Assembly (NCBI GenBank): GCA_951640195.1
Contig: OX621168.1
Span: 1,984,001-2,048,000, forward strand
Origin: Porpolomopsis calyptriformis
Lineage: Eukaryota; Basidiomycota; Agaricomycetes; Agaricales; Hygrophoraceae
Direction of reading: 5' to 3'
Length of the DNA stretch: 64,000 bases
Below are positions 10,251-22,149 of the stretch, in pieces. Made by a program: the position numbers and the translations under genes. The notes beneath the pieces are model-generated. The model was not told the DNA's origin. It saw nothing but the letters and a program-made list of their open reading frames with translations, and ran no database searches. Positions within the stretch are counted from its first letter, which is position 1. Every line of letters starts with the position of its first letter.

Positions 10251-12424
10251 TCACCCAACATCCATCCCGTCGCTAGCATTCCCATTCTCCTTGCTATTGG
10301 TGGTCCGTGGGTCAGAATGAGCATTCGGGGCAACCAACATTGACCGCTCAAGTTCACATTTGACATCTTCTTCGATCCCTTCGTAGATACTCCGCTTTGG
10401 AAGTCCCCATATCCGCCCAGGATCTTGCGTCTCGAACACACCACCAACCGCATCAACCCACTGACGCCTCGTCTCCACAAGCTGATTCAGTGAATCGGAG
10501 AGACTGAGCTTGCACTCGTCATCGGTGATGAACCCAAGAGCGGCCGGGGAGGGCGCAGGTACTCCGGTACCGTTCGTTACATTTCCGTTGACATTTCCAT
10601 TGACTTCTACCACTTTCTTCTTCTTCTTGCTCAACTTCGGGAGGTCTTTCTTTTGGAGTTTGGTGTAAGCACTCCAAATGTTCTTATCAATGGAGTCACG
10701 TAGGTCGAGATATTCCTGGTAACCAAGCCGGTCACGGGCGATTGCTGTGAGTCGCGCTTTGCGCGCCTTGTTCGTGGCCACGATCGTCCGAAGCTTCCTC
10801 TGAGCATGTCGCAAAGCGGTTGCGATCGGGTCATCCACCTTCCCTGAGTAATCAGGCTAAAGAAAAAAGGGCATGAACGGGGCTAAGCTTGACTCAGAAA
10901 AAGCAGCTTACAACGCCATTGAGTAGTCCATAGAATCGCATGGTATCCCTAATCCTCTCCTCAAGATCCGAAACATTCATCTTCTCTTTCCTTGCCGCTG
11001 CAGCCCCACTCCCTCCTGGCCGTCCCTCCATTGCATCTTCGGCAGCCTTGACTCCCTTCCACACGGTCACGTCAGGCGTTGGCAAGAGTGCACTTATCAA
11101 CCTCTCCGTCAACGGGCCATGACCTTTCTCCTCCGTCAATAGATCAGATTCCATGAGTGTGGAAGGATCCCATTTTGGTACGGGTGCTGATACTCCCTGC
11201 GTTCCACCAACTCGTGCTGCGGCAACACCAGGCAAGAGCCCGCCATAAAGCATATTGTCTTCCTCCTCCCACACGTCGGCATAATGCCGACCCAACTTCG
11301 GCATGATGTATGGCTCCACTTCATCCGCCGTGAATTCCAAAAATCCGACGTCTTCCTCCTTAATATTTCGTATCCAAGGTTCGATGCTAGTGTAGAATGT
11401 GTTAATAACAACTTGTGACGGTTGTTTCAATTTGCTGAAGTCTTCCATCACCTCCGATGGCTTGCTGGGCCCAGGCACTGGTGGCGTAGGGATCGGGGGA
11501 TGAGGGGGAATGAGTTGGGATGGGGGGGGAATAGTAAAGTCTGGTCCAGTTATAGGCTACATTTACTATTTAGCTGCGAACAGATGGGGGGGGCGATGAA
11601 ACAACGCACTTTGGGGTGTGAAAGAGACAAGCCAGGGGTCGGTTTGCTAGCTTTGGGCGGGTGAATATGCGGAATGGTATGTTGAGGCGGTGTTGCTTTA
11701 CGGGGCCGTTCTTTTGTTTGTTTGATTGGTCAGAAGGTTTAGAGGCGAGACAGATATAGGGTGAGATCTCACCGAGTTCAGCGTCGCTATCCTCCGTTTC
11801 TCGCTTCCGCTTCTTTTTCTTCTTCTTAGTTTCATCTCCGGCCCTTGAGACATGGGACATGTATAGTTTGAAGGGATGGGATGAAAACCAATACTTACAG
11901 TTTACGAGGGTCTATTGATGGTCTAGAAGAAGCAGGAACAGACCCCAAAGGCTGAGAAGCCATCCTTGAGCCGGCTAGCGAAGATGGGGTGCCCCTCGGA
12001 TCATCGGTATCAAGGAACGGCGTAGCTAATCCCCCGTTAAGAGTAGTACAGGTTTGAAAATTGTGATGAATATGAGAGGAATCGCGGTACAGGAGATTTG
12101 AGCCACAAAAGTGCAAAGAAGTGATGAGTCTCGTTAGCCGACGCGTATCTGGGGAATGTACGCACAGTCTTGTTCTCTCTTGACTTTCTCAATAGCCCTT
12201 GCTTTGCCTTTCTCCCGCTCCTTCATACGCCTCATAGATTCTTCGATAGTCCTCAAGTCTTCGCCAGCCTTCTTTGCTCTTTCAAGGGTTCTCAACCTGA
12301 GAACCTTGAGTTCTGCGTGCAAAGATTCCAATTCATCTGTGGGTGGAACCGCATCCGGAGGGTTTCTGAAGAGAGAGGAGCGAATGGCCACCAGATTAGG
12401 GTAATGAGATAGTTTGGACGACAT
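10251..12424 (-). CDS. NGG1: SAGA/ADA complex adaptor ADA3 (NGG1)
   Basis: Structural subunit of the Gcn5 histone-acetyltransferase module. Six exons: 12424-12166, 12025-11899, 11843-11773, 11710-11610, 11556-10912 and 10856-10251, phases all consistent. Order: N-terminal coiled coil (LHAELKVLRLRTLERAKKA), Lys-rich nuclear-signal stretch with RKRETEDSD, a Pro-rich linker (GPDFTIPPPSQLIPP), the conserved KQPSQVV...YTSIEPWIR and KEEDVGFLEFTADEVEPY blocks, and the C-terminal ADA3 domain with LRHAQRKLR and GRIWGLPKRSIYEG. An Asn-rich VNGNVNGNVTNGTG spacer interrupts the C-terminal domain. Length and order match fungal ADA3. It lies 1.1 kb from SUS1, another SAGA subunit. Confidence 0.92.
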
Positions 12425-12957
12425 GTTCGCGTGATGGAGTTAGGGACCCCCCGCGTCGGAGATTTTGATACCCAAGGCCTTATTTACAACGCTGAATCTG
12501 AATTGGGGCAAGCAAATGCCGTTCCAGACAGCGGAGGACGAGTTCTTGAACCCGGTGTAGATTGACTGTGAGAATCAGGTCTCAATGTTTGGCGTTGGCT
12601 TGCCACATCTCTTTCCCACGCTCCGGGCTGGTATTGTCCTCGGTGAATTTGTGTATTGCGCGCTATGAAGACGACGAACTGGTATTATCGATTGCTGGAC
12701 CGGACGTGTTCTTGGGGACAACGGCATTTGACAGGACACACAGTCCAGGTACAAAGGGTTGTATCACAGTGGCATCGTGCTGCACGGCTCAAACATGCAT
12801 TTCTGAACCTCAGGTCACCCTTTCTTATCTCGTAATTCTTGCTCTGTTCGCCTGGTGTTTCAATACTTCATCCCCGAATTTACCAGCAACTACCTGAGGT
12901 TGTGTTACTGTAATGCGGCTTTCAGCATGGTCTCTAAAGGCTCTCGTCGGCTCAATT
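12425..12957. other. Intergenic, no supported gene
   Basis: Upstream of ADA3. It contains only a 111-codon plus-strand ORF (12562-12897) with uneven composition and no recognisable domain. No repeat or RNA gene was seen. Confidence 0.4.
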
Positions 12958-13371
12958 TCACATTCCCCGCAATATTTCAATGACGCTCCCATCCATCTTT
13001 CTATTCATTTTTCTGGAAGAGAAATAGAGTTGAAGGACGTCTTCGGCATGGTCTGGACGATATTCCGATCCGTCCTCCACCGGATGGCTCGGTCTGGGGA
13101 AAACCTGATTAGCGTTACCGTACGCAAAGACAATGTTCGAAAGTCGTCGGTACCACATGTGCTCTAGATATCGTATCGACAAGTTATACAAGACTCTAAA
13201 GTCCTTGATCTCGCGACCCTTCTCGTCAAGATTTAACTTCACTACGGCTGTGGTCAAAAGACTCATGGGAATGATGGGGTAAATGGCTTCTGGTGCCAGA
13301 CAACATTGATATGTGTACTCTTTGCTTCCTTCCCAACATCTCCTCCAGAACTCAGGGGACCTTTTGACCAC
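12958..13371 (-). pseudogene. Orphan ORF fragment, unrecognised
   Basis: An open frame of about 137 codons with plausible protein composition (AVVKLNLDEKG, EHMWYRRLSNIVFAYGNA) but no ATG at its 5' end. The first in-frame Met is at the MSLLTTAVV segment. It abuts the start of the NB-ARC pseudogene at about 13376, which suggests it was truncated by the same rearrangement. It may be a fragment of a small unknown fungal protein. No domain was assigned. Confidence 0.3.
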
Positions 13372-13375
13372 CTAG

Positions 13376-14720
13376 ACTGCGGACGTTGCCAAGGCATCGG
13401 TGACCACGGGAGAATGGGATCGGACCGTCGAACCGGCCGCCTTGAATCTACGAATCTTCTGTTCCGGGACGCGGCTGTTGATTCGGGATCGTAATGTCTT
13501 CTGTGATAAACACTCGGTTGACCACGTTAGCCAATTGCCCTTGCCTGTTCTTCAAGTGGCGTCGTTTATGAAACAAACTCATAGCTCTCGACACCATCTT
13601 TGCAAGAACGAACGAAAGATAGAAGTAAGCTCACATTTTTTGGACATCACTTTCTTCGAATCTAGCTTATCTGTACTGGTAGATGACTAATTACAAACAA
13701 CGATGGGTGGCAAAAAACTAATTCGATCAACTAAATTACACGATCAGTAATCTCATGAAAATTCTTTCGTCCGGGATCTGGATATATGCCGGTGAAGACA
13801 ATCGACGGTGCACATGAGTCGATGCAATCGCAGGGTCGAGCGCCAGCCGTCACTCCGGTTGAACCTCTTTCTCTTACTTCCACTGGTCGGTTATCCTGAA
13901 CGATCACCAATCGGGCTCAAAGTTGCTTTATAAAAACCCCAGGTTTTGTCTTTGGTTGGATGTCGGTCCAGTACAGGAGACGTTGCAAATCCACGATTTA
14001 ATTCAACTCCTCGTGTATCAAGCTTCAAGGCAAGACTGACTCCAATCATCGATATCGCTTCTCTGTGTCGAGTTCCAACATGGTTTAACCTTCAAGGATT
14101 GAATGCGAAAGGTTGATGCCACATGTTCGGAGGTTGGATCCAACATGGAGTGATCCGAATCTCAAGCTTGCCCGGACCTACGAACGAAATGTGACATTTT
14201 CGAATAGTTGGGAGAGATATAATGATGCGGAATCGTTCTGAGAGCAAGGCTTGAAGGAACAATGATCTGCTTAGCGTTGATGACACGCAAGGAGATACCT
14301 CTGGGAACCAATCACCATTTCATTCTCATCGACGAGTACTCTCGCCGTTATTTATCACCTGCAAGGTCGACACAACGACGTACAAAGGAGTTATGGCAGG
14401 CCAAGAAAGAGTCTAGGAGCCGGCCATCCCGATAGGTTGACGACAGTATATGATTTTACTGCTCTCTGTCGATCGCAAAAGCGCTGAACGACTGCATAAG
14501 CGGACTCTAGCGGGCGACGAGGCGACCTGAAGACTGGATCACCCCACCACTATAGCACGTTAGCTTGGTGGCATTTATTGGTTGCAGAGGCGATATGGTA
14601 GCAAGGAAGCCCAGCTGGGGGCTGATCAGTACGATTCGTTGGAGACTGCAAGATTTCGCTGCTCATTATTGGCCGCAAGGACGGCATGACGAGGCGAATG
14701 CACTCTCGAGTAGACTAGTC
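13376..14720 (+). pseudogene. Decayed NB-ARC/TPR receptor gene
   Basis: Stop-riddled relic whose pieces align in order with the intact gene at 61185-64000. The NB-ARC end reads LPLPVLQVASFMKQTHSS...NERKIEV (13530-13630), against LPLAVVQAASFMKKT...SERKIEV in the intact gene. Next comes LQIHDLIQLLVYQ (about 13984-14022), against LWVHDLVQFMVQQ. Then ECERLMPHVRRLDP (about 14102-14143), against ECEKFMPHLRSLNK. Then come TPR pieces: STLAVIYHLQGRHNDVQ, SLGAGHPDRLTTVYD, AERLHKRTLAGDEAT, LDHPTTIAR and IYWLQRRYGSKEAQLGADQYDSL (split here only by in-frame stops and small shifts). The P-loop half is missing or unrecognisable upstream of 13376. This is a paralogue, not an expressed gene. Confidence 0.85.
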
Positions 14721-15240
14721 CTTTTATGAACAAGAACTCCCGGCGAAGGGATTGTTAGTTAGGTAATGTATATCATCTCTGTAGGCAATCAAACTCATTT
14801 TACATTGTTAGACAGGTAGGAAGCAGCAAGCTTAACTATTGCGAGGTATGCGGGTGGTAGCCACCTCCGAGAAATGGGAACTATGCCAACACTAAGGGCT
14901 TGCAACATTTATCCGGTATGTCAGTGGAGTCCTTTGTATACACCCCTTGCCTCAACAGTTCCGGTACAGCTTACAGACCCGAGGATATCGTCCTGGTCGT
15001 TAAAATAAAAATTCCCATTAAATTTCTTACCTTGTTTCTTTCAGACTCCTTTCTCTAATAGAACCTGTCGTCTGATGTTGCTGTTTCATAGATTGGAATC
15101 TGCGACGCCGCCTCTCATCAGAATATACCCAGGCTCCCCATCTCATCTGCGTGACAGATTCACAAATGGAATTGTGCGGTACATGGATGCTACTGCAACA
15201 GGAAATGGCTAGAAATGCATAGACAAATGCCGCCAATATG
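14721..15240. other. Non-coding stretch after the pseudogene
   Basis: No ORF of interest. Possibly further eroded pseudogene sequence, but no TPR motif could be read beyond 14720. Confidence 0.35.
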
Positions 15241-15351
15241 ACAGCACATAATTCACCTTCTGAAACCCAAGAAATTTCAGAGAAAAAAGAGAGAAATTTA
15301 CGTTTTCTCTCTGAAATTTTCTTGGGATTCAGAAGGAGATATATGTGCTGT
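15241..15351. repeat. Long imperfect hairpin, ~48-bp arms (MITE-like)
   Basis: The element begins ACAGCACAT and ends ATGTGCTGT. Between these, the two halves are inverted copies with a few mismatches and small indels, sharing blocks such as CCTTCTGAA and AATTTCAGAGA. The loop is only a few bases. Terminal inverted ends, small size and lack of coding sequence fit a miniature inverted-repeat element. A minus-strand ORF running through it (15027-15365) is not a gene. Confidence 0.75.
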
Positions 15352-15716
15352 AATTTCATCTGCATCCAGATGTGGATGGTATTGATGACAGAATGTTGAA
15401 TGCAGCAAGTCTATCAATATCTCCAGTGATGTCCCTCCCTACTCAATTGGCACTCATCCTCACATTTGGAAAGTGTTTCCGATCAGAGAAGTGCTGACCA
15501 CAGCTGGTAATTTCCTTTCCCAAAACCCCTACCTTTCCAAAGAAAGAAAGAAAATCGAGTGATCAGTACATTTAAATTCATTGATTTTTCCCTAGAGACT
15601 TCGTGGAAATTTTCTGTATGTTGTCGTATAGTATGTTGTCGTATAGCATATTCCCATATTCCCACGCTTAAAACTATGCATGCTGTCTGGGCTATCACTG
15701 CAAAGCACCACACTTT

Positions 15717-17659
15717 ATGGACGACTTCCATGTCTTGCCGTCGAAATCACCGTCTGAGACGAGCTCTGAAAACGACATCGAGATGGTGAATTTCGATGAC
15801 GTCGTTCAACTTGAAGCCAATTCTCTCCCGCCTGACAACCTGCCCGCTGGCGGAGATCCCGAAGGTTCTGATGACGAGGAAGACGGTGTGCAGGACGATG
15901 GAATTAATTTGGCACTACTTGGGCCACACGATAGAACGCGCGGACGTGAACGGCCGCCGGTAAATCCCTCGAAACTTTGGCCTCAAATAAAAGGTATCGT
16001 CATCGAGGTCAGTAGCCTCTTACCGAATCAGCAAGGTAGTAATCAGTATTTTCGTTAGACTGCGCCCACTCTTCTACTTACTACAATAGGTCTTTTATTC
16101 ACCGGGAAAATTATGGACCAGGTTTCGGTAGGCGTTTTCAAATTCTTCTTGCGGCTAGTATAACCGATCGTCATTCTCGCAGCATTGGAGAGCTATGACG
16201 CAAGTTGACCAGCTTATCATGATAATTCCAGTCATCCTTAACTTAAAAGGCAACCTCGAGATGAATCTGTCTGCGCGTCTAAGCACAGCTGCTAATGTCG
16301 GAGAACTTGACAAACCCGAAGGTCGACGGACAGTCATTTTAGGGAATCTGTTCCTCCTCCAAGTGCAAGCTACCGTAGTATCATTTGTTGCGGCATGTGT
16401 CTCCCTTATTCTTGGACGCATTGTGCCCCGCGCACAAACATCCCCGGATACCAGCGACCTGAAGGCTCCAAATATTACAGCATTAGCCTTTCGTCAAATT
16501 GTATCTTTGTATCCCCGCCATCCCAGGCCGTACATTCCTCCGATCGATGGCGGCCGGGAGTCTGGAATTCGCGAGTCTGTGCTCATTTGTAGACTTCTTG
16601 AACCCTCATTAACAGCTGCTTTTCCAGATTCATCATGGTAGCCTCCACGTCCATGTCCGCTGCTTGTTTGTCAAGTCTTTTCCTTGGTTCATTCATGTGT
16701 ACTCTAGTTGTCCTCTGCCGGCGGTTTGGCCATGATCCAGGTGCGTCCAGGCATTTCCGTTTCCGGTTCCACGAGTTGATTTGTTGTATGAATACCTCAG
16801 ACAACATAGCACCCCCAGTTGCAAATTGTTTAGGGGACCTTGTCACACTCTCCCTTGTTGGCGCGGTTTCAGCACTCCTCATCGGCGTCATCAACACACC
16901 CATTCCCTTCATTCTCGTTGTCCTTGTTATGATATTCGCCCTCACATGCGCCACCCTCACCCTTCGGAATCCTTCTGTGAAAAACCTGATAAAGGAAGGT
17001 TGGTGGCCCTTGTTTGGTGCCATGGTGATAAGCAGCGGTACGGGCATCGTCCTGGACTTGTTTGTAAACCGCTACGAAGATTATGCGCTATTTGCTGTGG
17101 TGATCAGTGGTTAGTACACAAGAATAGACGCAACCCACGACTGACCGAATCTTGTTTCAGGATTACCAGGGGGTGTCGGAGCCATCTTGGTCTCCCGTTT
17201 ATCGACGGCTCTGCATGCAGCAGCATTGTCGCTTTCGACCCTCCCTACCTCCTCAGGGCGATCACAAGGGCCCGCCCCCCGGCTTGTCATGATCACTCTA
17301 TTTCTCGTGACACTACCGGTTGAAATCTTACTCCTCACCGTACTACGTATATTGGGATGGCTTCAACTACCGTTTGTCTTCGTCGTATTCTGCATTTTAT
17401 TTTTCTGCTGTGCGGTATGTCATTGCGCCACTACATTGCGCTTGAGATACCTTCTGACTCGTTTTTTAAGGTCGCGGTATCTTTGGTCTTGGGTCAAAAC
17501 TTGGCCAACTTTTTATGGTCCAAGAAGCTTGACCCGGATATGTACGCTCTCCCAATCCACTCGGCGATGATGGACCTAGTTGGCCAGCTGTTGTTAGTTT
17601 TATGTTTCGAGATCGTCTCGAGATTGACCCCTAAACACGAACTTGACAACGTTGACTGA
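15717..17659 (+). CDS. SLC41/MgtE-like divalent cation transporter
   Basis: Likely Mg2+ transporter with two MgtE-type membrane domains. Six exons join in phase, with introns after IKGIVIE, after MDQVS, before FIMVASTSMS, before DNIAPPVAN, at VISG and after CCAV. The first ~85 residues are acidic and cytoplasmic (GSDDEEDGVQDDG). Domain 1 contains LNLKGNLEMNLSARLSTAANVG, the conserved cation-path motif, and domain 2 the PDNIAPPVANCLGDL motif. A second helix bundle follows, with PGGVGAILVSRLSTALH, and the C-terminal SKKLDPDMYALPIHSAMMDL is typical of SLC41 proteins. The stop codon falls in the middle of a perfect 19-bp tandem duplication (17639-17676). Confidence 0.9.
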
Positions 17660-17676
17660 ACTTGACAACGTTGACT
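17639..17676. repeat. 19-bp perfect tandem duplication at the stop codon
   Basis: GAACTTGACAACGTTGACT occurs twice back to back (17639-17657 and 17658-17676). The stop codon of the transporter (17657-17659) straddles the junction, so the second copy is 3' UTR. A recent slippage event is the simplest reading. Confidence 0.9.
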
Positions 17677-18508
17677 GATCGGTGCTTCGCAGTCTTGTTT
17701 ATCTGATTTAGATCTGCCTACAAGTCCATTTCAATAATATAATTTATTCAATTCAGTTTATGCAAAGCTGCTGGGTGATTTACTCAAAGAGGAAACTCAG
17801 GAAATGAGGGTGGTAGGCGGAACGGGAACTCAAGATATAACCTTGTTGGATGTCAAACATAAACTGACTAGTGTGGAGCGGGTTAGATCCACCAAGTGGA
17901 TACTATCCCTCAATTTACTCCGCTTATCGATGGAGAACGCAGATTTCTGTACAAATAGGATAAGTCCGTGTCAATGATGGATTCTGCAACCCGAATCTGT
18001 CATCTGCAGGACACGATCGGTCACCTTTCTCCACTGCACCGGACGCATCCAAAACGACACCCTGTCATCGTGCTGTCAAGCCAGGTTCATCAACCGCAGA
18101 ACCACCTTGCAGGCCCACGGCAAACTATCCGTTAACAATCTTTTAAATTTGAATTGGAACGGCAATCCGTCCCAGAGTGCGCCATAGAATGGTAAAAGAG
18201 GAGCCTGCTGCGAAATTTCCAGTTACAGACTGTAAACTCGGCGTGATAAGAAACTAATGATACAATAACTTGAGCGATGGCATCTCAGCGATCTGCATAG
18301 ATCTTGACATCGACAACGAGAATACCGACGTACACCAACTAGAGAACAGAATAAATTTCAACAACGGAGGCGCGGCAAGGTAAAAGAAATTGATACCTCC
18401 TACCTGGGCCTCCTGACAATCTTGGTACGCGGCATAATATATCTGATAACAAAATGGCACCTTCCACAGAGAACGAGAACGAGCCGGATCGGGCGGGACG
18501 ACCTTTGG
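17677..18508. other. Intergenic between convergent transporter and PER1
   Basis: About 830 bp with only short ORFs, including a 53-codon one near 17975-18136 with no family features. Nothing else was recognised. Confidence 0.45.
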
Positions 18509-19562
18509 TTATTCTATCTCTCTCCACCCCCCGTCAAGAGCGTCCTCGATTAAGAAGTCGTAGAAGAGTATAACCAGCGGGGCTGTGGAAAGATGCCACA
18601 GGGCATGAGCGTCGATCGTTCGTCCCCACGGCGGGAAGTCGAACAATTCGAGTGTGGTAGCAGCCATCGTAAGGGCGACCAGGAGAGCCGCCTTGCTAAC
18701 AAACGCGGGACGATAAGACTTTGGTCGCAAAGGAAATCGTCGTAAGAGAGGTATCGAGGCCGGAAGGGAATAAATCAGCCATAGGGCGTTGTGGGCGAGA
18801 CCAAGGGCAAGATTAAACACAATGTTGTATGTGTAGTCGAATCGGGGGAGAATGGACAAGTATGAGACATGTGTGAGGTACGTCAGGACGCAGATGGATG
18901 ACCAGAACTTGCGAGTCTTATTTATAGGTGACGCAAACGCCAGCCGATTTCGCGGCAGGGGATAAATGTGGAAGAGGCGGATAACTGAGTAATAAAGACC
19001 ATATAAAATGGACAACGCGGCAGAGAAGTAATCCAATTTCTCTGTCGTAGGTAAATCTAAGGGTGTGTGTGTGAGAAATTCTTCATTTCTTCAGAGACGA
19101 GATTTGCAGACCTCGTGTATGAAACACGGAAGACCACACCCACGCGTTGATACAAATGAGTGACCACTTGAGATAGTAAGATTTCATAGGGTGGCTGGAG
19201 GGTATCCTCCTTCGGACTTTCTGGAACCCTTGGATGTGGAACCAGAGGTTCAAAAGGGAAAATGCTACCGAGGCAGGCTCTTGCATTCCAGCGAACTGAT
19301 AAAACGGCCACTTCCCGTAATATTGTTGAATTGGGTCTCCATTGTCGACATCGTCGTCCGTTATCGAATGCATACACCCATATTTACATACATCATCGCA
19401 CGTCCAGCGCGTTATTTGCAGGGAGAGTGGTGGTGAAAAGGACGAAGTTTGGCAAACCGCGAGTTTGCAATGCGACAGACAGTCCTGAAATATTTGGGAT
19501 CTGTCTCCTGACGATGCAAAAGCAGGGAGAGCTAATGCTGCTGCCGCCAGTAACGTATACAT
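18509..19562 (-). CDS. PER1: PER1/PGAP3-like GPI-anchor remodelling protein
   Basis: ER/Golgi multispanning hydrolase-like protein that removes the sn-2 acyl chain during GPI lipid remodelling. Two exons, 19562-19112 and 19056-18509, with a 55-bp intron; the junction regenerates the highly conserved FHTRDLPTTEKLDYFSA. It has an N-terminal signal peptide (LLAAAALALPAFASSGDRS), a Cys-rich lumenal domain (TRWTCDDVCKYGCMHSIT), the YYGKWPFYQFAGMQEPASV segment, and about seven membrane helices. Conserved histidines lie in HTRD and near the C-terminus in IDAHALWHLSTAP. Full family length. Confidence 0.93.
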
Positions 19563-19692
19563 CCAAAGGTAGCCGATTATGTAACAGGGTGGCTGCTCTT
19601 TCTGAAAGTGAGGTCAGTTTTATTCCTTCCGCGACTGCATACCTTCCCACTCGTTTTTTGATAAACCAGAATACCCGAGATTTCTGGCCGAA

Positions 19693-21620
19693 ATGGTTCG
19701 CTCATCACAAGCGACAACTTTCTCTTCATCCTCGTACTTCTTCGACCGCGGTTCATGTGGCGTCGCCCAACCGATCACGGAGCGAGTTAATGTATGTTGT
19801 AGTGCTTCATACAGGCGTTTATGTTTTCTAACGGTGAATAAGCCGATAGCCTCATTCTCGTCCAATTGTGTCATATTATTTCCCTCAAGGCGTTGGCTCT
19901 CATCATTACGGGGTATGTAGCAATCAACGATAAGTCAGGCGAAACAAAACTCTTTGCATAAAATGCAGGAACGCCATCCTATGAAGCCTCACAGGCTGAC
20001 ATTGACCAATGCACTAGTCATGGGATATGGCCTTGACAAACAAATCCATTATATCTACAACCCTCCTCCTGCGACTCAAGAAGAATTAGAAATGTATCAT
20101 GATCACGAATATGTAGATTTTCTCTCCAGGTATGGCTTACTTCATGCTCGGTGGTTCGTGTTAACGTTTCGATATTACGCTTTAGAGTCACCGCTCACAA
20201 TCAGACTGAAATGAGACACCTGATAGATACCTTCAATTGTGTGGAGGATTGTCCGATATTTGCTGATATGTATGATTTTTGTCGCATGTACACCGGAGGA
20301 TCGTTGGCCGGTGCTCGAAAACTAGGTGCAGGCACAACCGATATCGCAATCAACTGGGCAGGTGGGCTGCACCACGCGAAACGCGGTGAAGCCAGCGGGT
20401 TTTGTTACGTCAACGATATAGTTTTAGCCATTCTCGAACTGTTAAAGTGCATGACCTTTATTTTTCTGCTCCCTTATTTACTGAGAAACCACCCCTTTAG
20501 ATATCATCCAAGGGTTTTATACATTGACATCGACATTCATCATGGTGATGGTGTGGAATTGGCGTTTTACCACTCGAATCGAGTCATGACAGTCTCCTTT
20601 CACAAATATACTGGCGATTTCTTTCCGGGGACGGGAAAGCTTGACGACAACGGTGCAGGCCTGGGAAAATATTTCTGTCTCAATGTTCCCCTCCTAGATG
20701 GCATCGACGACGATATGTACTTGACCATATTCAAGACAGTCATTGAAGATACCGTCAACGCTTTTCGCCCTACGTCCATAGTGTTGCAATGTGGAGCCGA
20801 TTCGCTTGGATGCGACCGGCTTGGCGCCTTCAACTTATCTATTGCGGCTCACGGTGAATGCGTCAACTTTGTTCGAATGTTTAACGTTCCATTACTCATC
20901 TTGGGTGGCGGCGGGTACACTATCAAGAATGTTAGCCGATGCTGGACGTACGAAACAGCCGTTCTTGTTGGCGCATCCGTCCCAGACGAGCTACCTGAGA
21001 CGGTATACGACTCCTTCTTCCAGGATTCCCATTGGACGCTTCACCCTCCTCTTACAGGCCGAGTGGATAACCAAAACTCGCCTTCGTCCTTGCAGCGAAT
21101 CACTATCAGCATTCGCAACAAGCTTCGATATCTACAAGGTGCCCCGAGTGTGGCGATGCAAGAGATTCCGCCAGATCTAGAAGGTTTGCTAGCCAACGAG
21201 AACCGAAGCGCTGAAGAAAAGGACGAAGAGAGGGGTACTGCACGTGCTGGTGAACGCAGAGAGGACAGGAGTATAGCAAGAAACGAGTTCTTTGATGGAG
21301 ATCATGACGTTGACCAAGACGATGATCGACCTACCTTTCCCCCCCGAAGACAACTGGATGTCAATACCGAAGGACCGAGACAGGCTAGATCTTTCCGTGG
21401 CGGTGGTCAAGGTGGGGGTCCCAGTAGGCCTAGGAGAAGCGCAGCGGTTGCTCGCGAGCGAGTTGATGACGGGGAGGATGAAACAGAAGATAACTCGGTG
21501 TCTGCGGCGCCTGCTCGAAGAAGTAGGGGACGTAGGGGACGTGGTCGGGGGCGCGTCAGAGCTAACAATAGAAGAGACAGGGAGAATTCGACCCCAATGG
21601 ATTTAGACGTTGATATATGA
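19693..21620 (+). CDS. HOS2: Class I histone deacetylase, HOS2-like
   Basis: Zn-dependent lysine deacetylase, probably the catalytic subunit of a Set3-type complex. Exons 19693-19791, 19850-19912, 19969-20129, 20186-20446 and 20501-21620. Splicing restores [27 protein letters not shown], which no single ORF shows. Catalytic motifs are [19 protein letters not shown] (active-site His pair), [15 protein letters not shown] (metal ligands) and [14 protein letters not shown]. The [16 protein letters not shown] and [22 protein letters not shown] segments point to HOS2 rather than RPD3. Unlike many HOS2 proteins it ends in a Glu/Asp-rich linker followed by an RG/RGG-rich tail ([30 protein letters not shown]), which could bind nucleic acid. 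Confidence 0.94.
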
Positions 21621-22048
21621 TATTGCTGTGTTCAGTTTTGCAGGAGGGTTTGCTCAAGTTCGACGAGCCACTTCATGTGGACTTATCTGAGAGCAAAATG
21701 CATCTTGATCTGCGATTGCAGATCACGCTTACGATCAGTCAGCAATTCTTCGATCGGTCGGTCCTCATTCCGCCCACTTTACGGGCCGGGAACACAAGTA
21801 GGACCGAACATTCAGGAACAGACAATTCCCGGGAGGGGATAGGGAAAGTCACGACTGTCTCTGGAATACACAAAAACCACAGCAAGGGTAAACATATAAC
21901 CCCCTCTCATCACCACGAGGTTGATTAAGATTACAGTGTACGACCATATTCGGGAAAAAAGAAAGAGCAAGATTGACAGAACAGTGGGGTGTCAGCGGCT
22001 GTGTAATAAGCTCCAAGATCAGGTGAACAAACAAATGTAAACAGCCGG
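21621..22048. other. Intergenic upstream of the metallothionein gene
   Basis: No supported ORF. The HOS2 3' UTR and distal metallothionein promoter presumably lie here. I did not find an unambiguous metal-response element by eye. Confidence 0.4.
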
Positions 22049-22056
22049 TATATAAG
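22049..22056 (+). promoter_or_regulatory. TATA box of the metallothionein gene
   Basis: TATATAAG stands 94 bp upstream of the start codon, a typical position for a strongly inducible fungal gene. Confidence 0.6.
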
Positions 22057-22149
22057 AAATCGAGACAGGGGACCAAACCCAAGTCACAAGCCAATCACTC
22101 CTTTCCAACTACCGCCATACTTATCAGCCTTTCGCATTTAACCAACGAA

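Noticed and set aside
12562..12897. 111-codon plus-strand ORF
   Set aside because: No family features, uneven composition and no splice partners; treated as chance.
15027..15365. 112-codon minus-strand ORF
   Set aside because: It runs through both arms of the hairpin at 15241-15351, so it is a by-product of the repeat.
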